The notes below the pieces were generated by a model. The model was not told where the DNA came from. It searched no databases and saw nothing but the letters and a program-made list of their open reading frames with translations. From positions 7,501 through 20,228 of the forward strand of contig CALSCQ010001703.1 of the NCBI GenBank assembly GCA_943704525.1: a stretch of DNA of 12,728 nt, read 5' to 3'. Each line of letters opens with the position of its first letter. The stretch's first letter is position 1. The DNA is from Pigoraptor vietnamica. Its lineage: Eukaryota > Opisthokonta > Filasterea. Positions 9,629 to 12,728 of the stretch are shown piece after piece. The position numbers and the translations under genes are program-made.

Positions 9629-11869
9629 CCTGTGTACGTGTTGTTGTGTCGGTGTAGGCCGGTGTAATGTGCTTGTGTGATGCCTGTGTTTGCTTGCAGT
9701 GCGCGCGTGTGCGTGTGCCTGTGTGTGAGCCCGGCTGTTGTTTCATCCTCTGTTACATTACACCACTGTTACGTTGCAGATCATGATGGGACTGACGCAC
9801 CCGAACATCACTTCGCTCGTGGGCGTGGCAACTTCGGAGGACCCCATGCTGTGAGTGCATATTACGACATTGTTACAACCCAACTTCTGTTTCCTGCCTG
9901 TTTGCTCCTTCGTGTCATGCGAAGGGCACCTGAACATTCCCTTGAGCTGAATGGCCTTCCCCCGTCGCGCGCAGCATTGTGATTGAGTTTGCGCCGCACG
10001 GGAGCCTCAAGAGCTTCCTCGCGCGCCTCGACCGTCACCGCCAGGGCAGGCAGGACCGCATTGACGGCGTCCTCGCCGACTTTGCGCAGGGGATTGCGGC
10101 CGGCATGGCGTACCTCGCCCAGAACAGCATCGTCCACAAGGTGTGGCCCCAAGAGCGCACTTGATGGCCGGCGGCCGGGCCAGTGCTATTCACGCTGTTT
10201 CCTACTTGTCAGCGTGTGTGTGAGTGTGTGTCATTGTCCGTGCCATGCGTACCTGTGCGTGACGTGTGTCTCGTTCAGGATCTCTCTGCGCGCAACGTGC
10301 TTGTCGGACAGGACGCGTTTGGCGGGTTTGTGGCAAAGGTCGGTGCAGGGGTGCCGCATGGAGCTGTGCGTCCATCCGTCTGTATGACCCCTCTTGTTAA
10401 CAATTTTCTTGCATAATGGGCCTGCGAAGGTGGCTGATTTTGGTCTATCGCGCGACATGGGAACGAAAGAGTACTATCGCAAGACCACCGGTGCGTAGCG
10501 TGCTCTGCCGTGTTACGTGTCCGGCACCATGTACATACAGCATCTGAGACGTTGGTGACATTGCAGCGGGGGCGATTCCCGTCAAGTGGTGTGCGCCAGA
10601 GAGCCTCAAGCGCTCGCTGTACAACGAGAAGACTGGTGAGCGACTGATTCGCGCTGGTTGAGCACCACTGCCCATTCCGACACTCGCACAATGTGTCTGC
10701 ACGTACGCACTGTATTGTCAGTGCTTCTGTCGACTCACTCTGCCCCGCGCAGACGTCTGGAGCTTTGGCGTCGTGCTTTGGGAATTGTGGACTTTCGGTC
10801 AGGTATGTATTGGTTGGGACGCCGACGAGGCAACCAGCGTATCGTCACCTCCTTGCTCTCTGTATAGTAAGCACGCCCACACTGTCTGACACCGGACGCT
10901 CGCTCCGTTTCGCCCTCGCAGAACCCTTATCCCGGCATCAGCAACCAAGAAGTCGTCGCCTACGTCGCCAAGGGCAACAGGATGGACTGTCCGGACGGGT
11001 GTCCGCGGGAGGTGTATGCGCTCATGATGGAGTGCTGGAACGAAATGCCCGACGACCGCCCGTCCTTCGCTGAACTCTGCGTGGCCATCGAGGGTGTGCG
11101 CCAGGTGCTGGGGCTCGATGCAGCGACAATGCCCGGCGACATCTCTGCCGGCGCACTTGCGGGGCCTGCGCTTGTGCGCGCAGCGGGCACTCCTGCGCCT
11201 CTTGCGGGTCGCACGGGCTCATATGCCAATCTTCCGGCGCGTCTGGCGACTCGAACGGGTTCGTATGTCAATCTCACGGAGGGTGTGGTGGGCGACGTAT
11301 CGACGGGCGACGGCGTCTCTAGTGGCGGCGCAGCACCGGCGGCGGCGCATGTGATGGGCGCCCTTTCGGGCTCTTACGCGAACCTTGCGGCTCTCTCAGC
11401 GTCGGATGCGAGTGCGCCACCGGCACATGGCAGTCCGCTGCTTCGCAAGGTGCTCGGCTCGCGTTCAGACAAAGTGGTATCAGCACGACGCTCCCTGCCG
11501 TCGTCACCCGCTGGGGCACCGTCCGTGAGAAATTCCCAGCCAACAGCACGCCGCGCGCTCCCCTCGACTGCGGTTGCCACTAACAGCCCACTGGCGAGTT
11601 CATCGCGCGGGAGAGAAGCGCAGGCGTCGGCTTCGGCGGAGTCGCTTCCGAACGCGTACATGACGGTGGACCTGCTGACCGGACAGCCGCTGCCGGCAAG
11701 CGCAGCCGAGGGACAGTCACGCGGCGGACGCGGGCAATTAGGAGATGCGGAGGCCGACCCTGTGTTGTCGTTCGAGGGCGCGGGAGGCGCCGCGGACGCG
11801 CTGTCGCTCGGTCACCTTGCGATCCACGAAGGCGAAATCTCGGTCCAGGTGGACGAGAGCGATGTTTGA
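2283..11869 (+). CDS. Receptor tyrosine kinase with giant beta-helix-repeat ectodomain (nine exons)
   Basis: Type I membrane tyrosine kinase of about 2883 residues. Exons are 2283-9413, 9504-9599, 9780-9850, 9975-10140, 10279-10338, 10430-10490, 10567-10635, 10753-10802 and 10922-11869; all junctions keep frame. The ATG at 2283 is the first in the open frame. A hydrophobic core at residues 47-60 (HAVLVALFVVALF) is preceded by Arg-rich sequence and reads as a signal peptide cut near residue 65. The ectodomain to about 2298 is mostly beta-helix repeats with about 23 N-x-S/T sites. The TM helix is 2301-2323, followed by RRARR. Kinase domain about 2359-2630: glycine loop GEGNFGVV, Lys2390 (CAAK), Glu2407, HKDLSARN with Asp2489 and Asn2494, Asp2511 of DFG, YY2523-2524, APE 2538-2540, DVWSFG and Arg2614, so catalytic residues are all present. 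The tail has GSYxNL at Tyr2669, 2683 and 2720, and the C-terminus is ESDV. The kinase is tyrosine-specific by family signatures (ARN, PVKW); ligand and pathway are unknown. Confidence 0.9.
2421..2477 (+). other. Signal peptide hydrophobic core and likely cleavage region
   Basis: KCFHAVLVALFVVALFSTTDA: a basic approach, about 14 hydrophobic residues, then small polar residues before TPDT. The n-region is long (about 45 residues) when counted from the ATG at 2283. The true start could therefore lie on an unseen upstream exon, but no closer ATG exists. Confidence 0.6.
2700..4170 (+). repeat. N-terminal degenerate beta-helix portion of the receptor ectodomain
   Basis: Residues from about 140 to 630 repeat a loose pattern of short beta strands separated by turns, for example LFVVAGELDLDGVSF, ALAFLGRARVTLEGVVV and ALALSGSASASLSGVFL. 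They lack the strict GG at each unit boundary. The pattern suggests pectate-lyase-like right-handed beta-helix coils that have diverged more than the repeats downstream. Confidence 0.6.
4218..6200 (+). repeat. Beta-helix repeat block 1 (PMP-like GG-x-x repeats, about 26-27 residues per unit)
   Basis: Residues about 646-1306. Units begin with GG[AFGC], continue with alternating hydrophobics through A-x-[VL]-x-[VL], and end in a turn before the next GG. Examples are GGTLYAAGTARLAVIECVVY and GGVLASAGSAVIEVSNSSAW. I count roughly 17-18 units by eye. The spacing and alternation fit one or two coils of a parallel beta-helix per unit, as in chlamydial PMP repeats and protist PMP-repeat proteins. Cys-bearing interruptions occur near 4176 and 4923. 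Confidence 0.8.
6201..6839 (+). other. Non-repeat insertion between the two beta-helix blocks
   Basis: Residues about 1307-1519 lose the GG periodicity. The segment starts with a Cys cluster (LSCAPDALL, then VTCEDCTAP) and continues through an aromatic- and proline-rich stretch (YPLTRPYLP, YWTYDSPPIGDY). It returns to strand-like sequence containing further cysteines (VFCGDG, VECHEC). It may be a loop or a small folded domain that caps one solenoid and starts the next. I do not recognise a family. Confidence 0.55.
6840..8640 (+). repeat. Beta-helix repeat block 2 (about 21 PMP-like units)
   Basis: Residues about 1520-2120. Regular units include GGFAALGGSARMLVERCAVG, GGAFAAFSGLLSVSDSAF and GGALSVAGNANVSLSGVAV, with 26-33 residues between successive GG pairs. 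I count 21 by eye. The strands carry several N-glycosylation sequons, such as NFT, NVS and NSS. The last unit ends near PVVFAAS before the membrane-proximal domain. Confidence 0.82.
8647..9170 (+). other. Membrane-proximal extracellular domain of the receptor
   Basis: Residues about 2122-2296 are not repetitive. The stretch runs FADGNYTITSAPARLNLTA, then LPDFAVTILDLYGHHAFA, then ECALTGDLRRTFLL and CRLRFVSDNSLF, and ends with a short Cys pair (QCGIGMP, QYTCLS) before a Ser-rich linker. Beta-rich domains of this kind often follow PMP-like repeats in protist and algal proteins. The final Cys pair looks like a remnant of an EGF/GCC2-type knot. Both comparisons are from memory of pattern. Confidence 0.45.
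9183..9251 (+). other. Transmembrane helix of the receptor kinase
   Basis: Residues 2301-2323 are uniformly hydrophobic (AIAVAVSVSVACVLALLVGF, then LYV) and are followed at once by RRARRQW, a positive-inside stop-transfer signal. This fixes the beta-helix part outside and the kinase in the cytosol. Confidence 0.92.
9414..9503 (+). other. Intron 1 of the receptor kinase gene (90 bases, in frame, stop-free)
   Basis: The donor GTGCGT follows GTACAAGGCACAG and the acceptor GTGTGCAG ends at 9503. Splicing joins VVYKAQ to VMVGNRIRMCAAK. Length is a multiple of three and there is no stop, so the unspliced RNA remains open and would add 30 Cys-rich residues. Confidence 0.85.
9600..9628 (+). repeat. 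(GT)n microsatellite forming the 5' splice site
   Basis: Twenty-nine bases of uninterrupted GT begin exactly at the exon end, so the donor dinucleotide is the first repeat unit. Confidence 0.95.
9600..9779 (+). other. Intron 2 of the receptor kinase gene
   Basis: The donor falls at the first GT of a GT repeat after GAGGCACAG; the acceptor is TACGTTGCAG at 9779. Joined product: EFIGEAQ-IMMGLTHPNI, a normal alphaC-beta4 transition. An in-frame stop at 9678-9680 ends any retained form. A second acceptor-like TTTGCTTGCAG ends at 9700 but would break frame. Confidence 0.88.
9851..9974 (+). other. Intron 3 of the receptor kinase gene
   Basis: The donor GTGAGT follows CCCATGCT; the acceptor CGCGCAG ends at 9974. 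Phase 2; joining gives SEDPMLIVIEFAPHGSLKSF, the hinge region of the kinase. Confidence 0.9.
10141..10278 (+). other. Intron 4 of the receptor kinase gene
   Basis: The donor GTGTGG follows CACAAG; the acceptor CGTTCAG ends at 10278. Phase 0. It splits the catalytic loop between HK and DLSARN. Confidence 0.9.
10339..10429 (+). other. Intron 5 of the receptor kinase gene
   Basis: The donor GTCGGT follows GTGGCAAAG; the acceptor CTGCGAAG ends at 10429. Phase 0; product FVAK-VADFGLSRD. The acceptor is AAG rather than the usual CAG, but the frame and conserved motif support it. Confidence 0.85.
10491..10566 (+). other. Intron 6 of the receptor kinase gene
   Basis: The donor GTGCGT follows AAGACCACCG; the acceptor ACATTGCAG ends at 10566. 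Phase 1; at 76 bases it is the shortest intron here. Product: YYRKTTAGAIPVKW. Confidence 0.9.
10636..10752 (+). other. Intron 7 of the receptor kinase gene
   Basis: The donor GTGAGC follows GAGAAGACTG; the acceptor CCGCGCAG ends at 10752. Phase 1; product NEKTDVWSFGVVLW. Confidence 0.9.
10803..10921 (+). other. Intron 8 of the receptor kinase gene
   Basis: The donor GTATGT follows TTCGGTCAG; the acceptor GCCCTCGCAG ends at 10921. Phase 0; product WTFGQ-NPYPGISNQEV, a standard tyrosine kinase motif. Confidence 0.9.
11213..11386 (+). other. Three GSYxNL phosphotyrosine-type motifs in the receptor tail
   Basis: TGSYANLPA (Tyr codon 11222), TGSYVNLTE (11264) and SGSYANLAA (11375) share a core with Asn at +2 of Tyr. 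In animal signalling pY-x-N is the Grb2 SH2 consensus. The first two are 14 residues apart and their DNA looks locally duplicated. A fourth tail tyrosine, NAYMTVDLL (11657), lacks Asn at +2. Confidence 0.65.
11849..11869 (+). other. C-terminal class I PDZ-ligand sequence ESDV and stop
   Basis: The last coding bases read VDESDV then TGA. S-x-V at the extreme C-terminus is a class I PDZ ligand; ESDV is the same tetrapeptide that ends animal NMDA-receptor GluN2A/2B subunits, which bind PSD-95-type PDZ domains. Binding here is inferred. Confidence 0.6.
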
Positions 11870-11924
11870 AGCCGAGAACCGTCATTGATCTCCGTTCCGT
11901 ACACCGGGTGACATCGCGGTGGAC

Positions 11925-12117
11925 GTGGACAGCGACGTGTGATACACAGTGGGCGTGGATGAGAGCGACGCGTCATCCACAGTGGGCGTGGATAAGAGCG
12001 ACGTGTGATACACAGTGGGCGTGGATGAGAGCGACGTGTGACACAGTGGGCGTGGATGAGAGCGACGCGTCATCCACAGTGGACGTGGATGAGAGCGACG
12101 CGTGATCCGCAGTATGG
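11925..12117 (+). repeat. 33-base minisatellite derived from the receptor's terminal codons (about six units)
   Basis: Units start at 11925 (30 bases), 11955 (33), 11988 (33), 12021 (31), 12052 (33) and 12085 (about 33, degenerate end). Each opens with GTGGA[CT] and usually GAGAGCGAC, the same codons as the receptor's VDESD at 11849-11863. Units 1, 3, 4 and 6 then have TGA. Units 2 and 5 have TCA in the same place. The connecting sequence ends CACAGTGGGC or a variant. Confidence 0.92.
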
Positions 12118-12223
12118 CTCGCTGCAACGTGCGGCAATTACACAACGCACATTAGAGTCGCAGACATGTGCGGCTGGCTTCAGTGCCTAGGCGCAGAATG
12201 CACTTCAGTCGCACGGTGTATTG
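12118..12223. other. Convergent 3' intergenic remainder
   Basis: About 106 bases between the minisatellite and the stop codon of the minus-strand PI4K gene. I see no AATAAA on either strand and no gene. It must hold the 3' ends of both transcripts, or they overlap. Confidence 0.5.

Positions 12224-12728
<505 letters not shown>

Larger units (their letters stand above)
9336..11107 (+). other. Tyrosine kinase domain region (with juxtamembrane lead-in)
   Basis: The lead-in YEIARDSIELQEVLGEGNFG matches the [WY]E[IV]xRxxIxL...LGxGxFG start typical of animal tyrosine kinases. The catalytic loop is HKDLSARN. The activation segment DFGLSRDMGTKEYYRKTT followed by IPVKWCAPESL is closest in pattern to FGFR and insulin-receptor-type kinases (paired Tyr, PVKW). 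Eight introns interrupt the domain: after YKAQ, after GEAQ, within Leu of PML, between HK and DLSARN, before VADFG, after KTT, before DVWSFG and after FGQ. Confidence 0.92.

Noticed and set aside
11925-12117. The tandem array as a CRISPR or as an alternative coding exon of the receptor
   Set aside because: There are no unique spacers, and the locus is eukaryotic. As an exon, splicing from the CAG/GTGGAC at 11848 to a CACAG within a unit would read the wrong frame (WAWMRAT instead of VDESD), and the pyrimidine tracts are poor.

Overview
The window is eukaryotic nuclear DNA from a GC-rich, intron-rich unicellular organism. The introns are short (about 76 to 258 bases), have GT...AG ends and often carry TG-rich tracts. 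An unmistakable tyrosine-kinase-group receptor (YEIARDSIEL lead-in, HKDLSARN, DFGLSRD, EYYRK, IPVKWCAPES, DVWSFGVVLWELWTFG) points to a unicellular holozoan (choanoflagellate, filasterean or ichthyosporean type) or a related protist such as an apusomonad. The species is inferred only loosely.

Layout. (1) Bases 1-1520, minus strand: the 5' part of a gene for a two-transmembrane, RCK/TrkA-N-domain ion-channel-like membrane protein. Four exons are visible, and the gene runs off the left edge. (2) Bases 1521-2282: a divergent intergenic region with an AT-rich island and candidate TATA/CCAAT/E-box elements. (3) Bases 2283-11869, plus strand: one very large receptor tyrosine kinase gene of nine exons, about 2883 residues. 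It has a signal peptide and a roughly 2200-residue ectodomain made of about 40 recognisable beta-helix repeats of the chlamydial-PMP/right-handed-beta-helix kind plus more degenerate ones. A membrane-proximal domain, one TM helix, a complete tyrosine kinase domain and a tail with three GSYxNL tyrosine motifs follow. The protein ends in ESDV, a class I PDZ ligand. (4) Bases 11925-12117: a 33-base minisatellite whose units re-encode the receptor's own last codons, in several units including the stop. (5) Bases 12224-12633, minus strand: the last two exons of a phosphatidylinositol 4-kinase III-beta gene, convergent with the receptor and running off the right edge.

How they work together. No operon logic applies. 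The receptor is the main item: an adhesin-like, probably glycosylated beta-helix fused to a metazoan-style tyrosine kinase with candidate Grb2-type SH2 docking sites and a PDZ-binding C-terminus. Its exon layout is lopsided. The ectodomain, TM segment and glycine loop lie in one 7.1-kb exon, whereas the rest of the kinase is cut by eight short introns. That suggests an intronless repeat module was joined to an older intron-rich kinase. Ligand, partners and expression cannot be read from the DNA.
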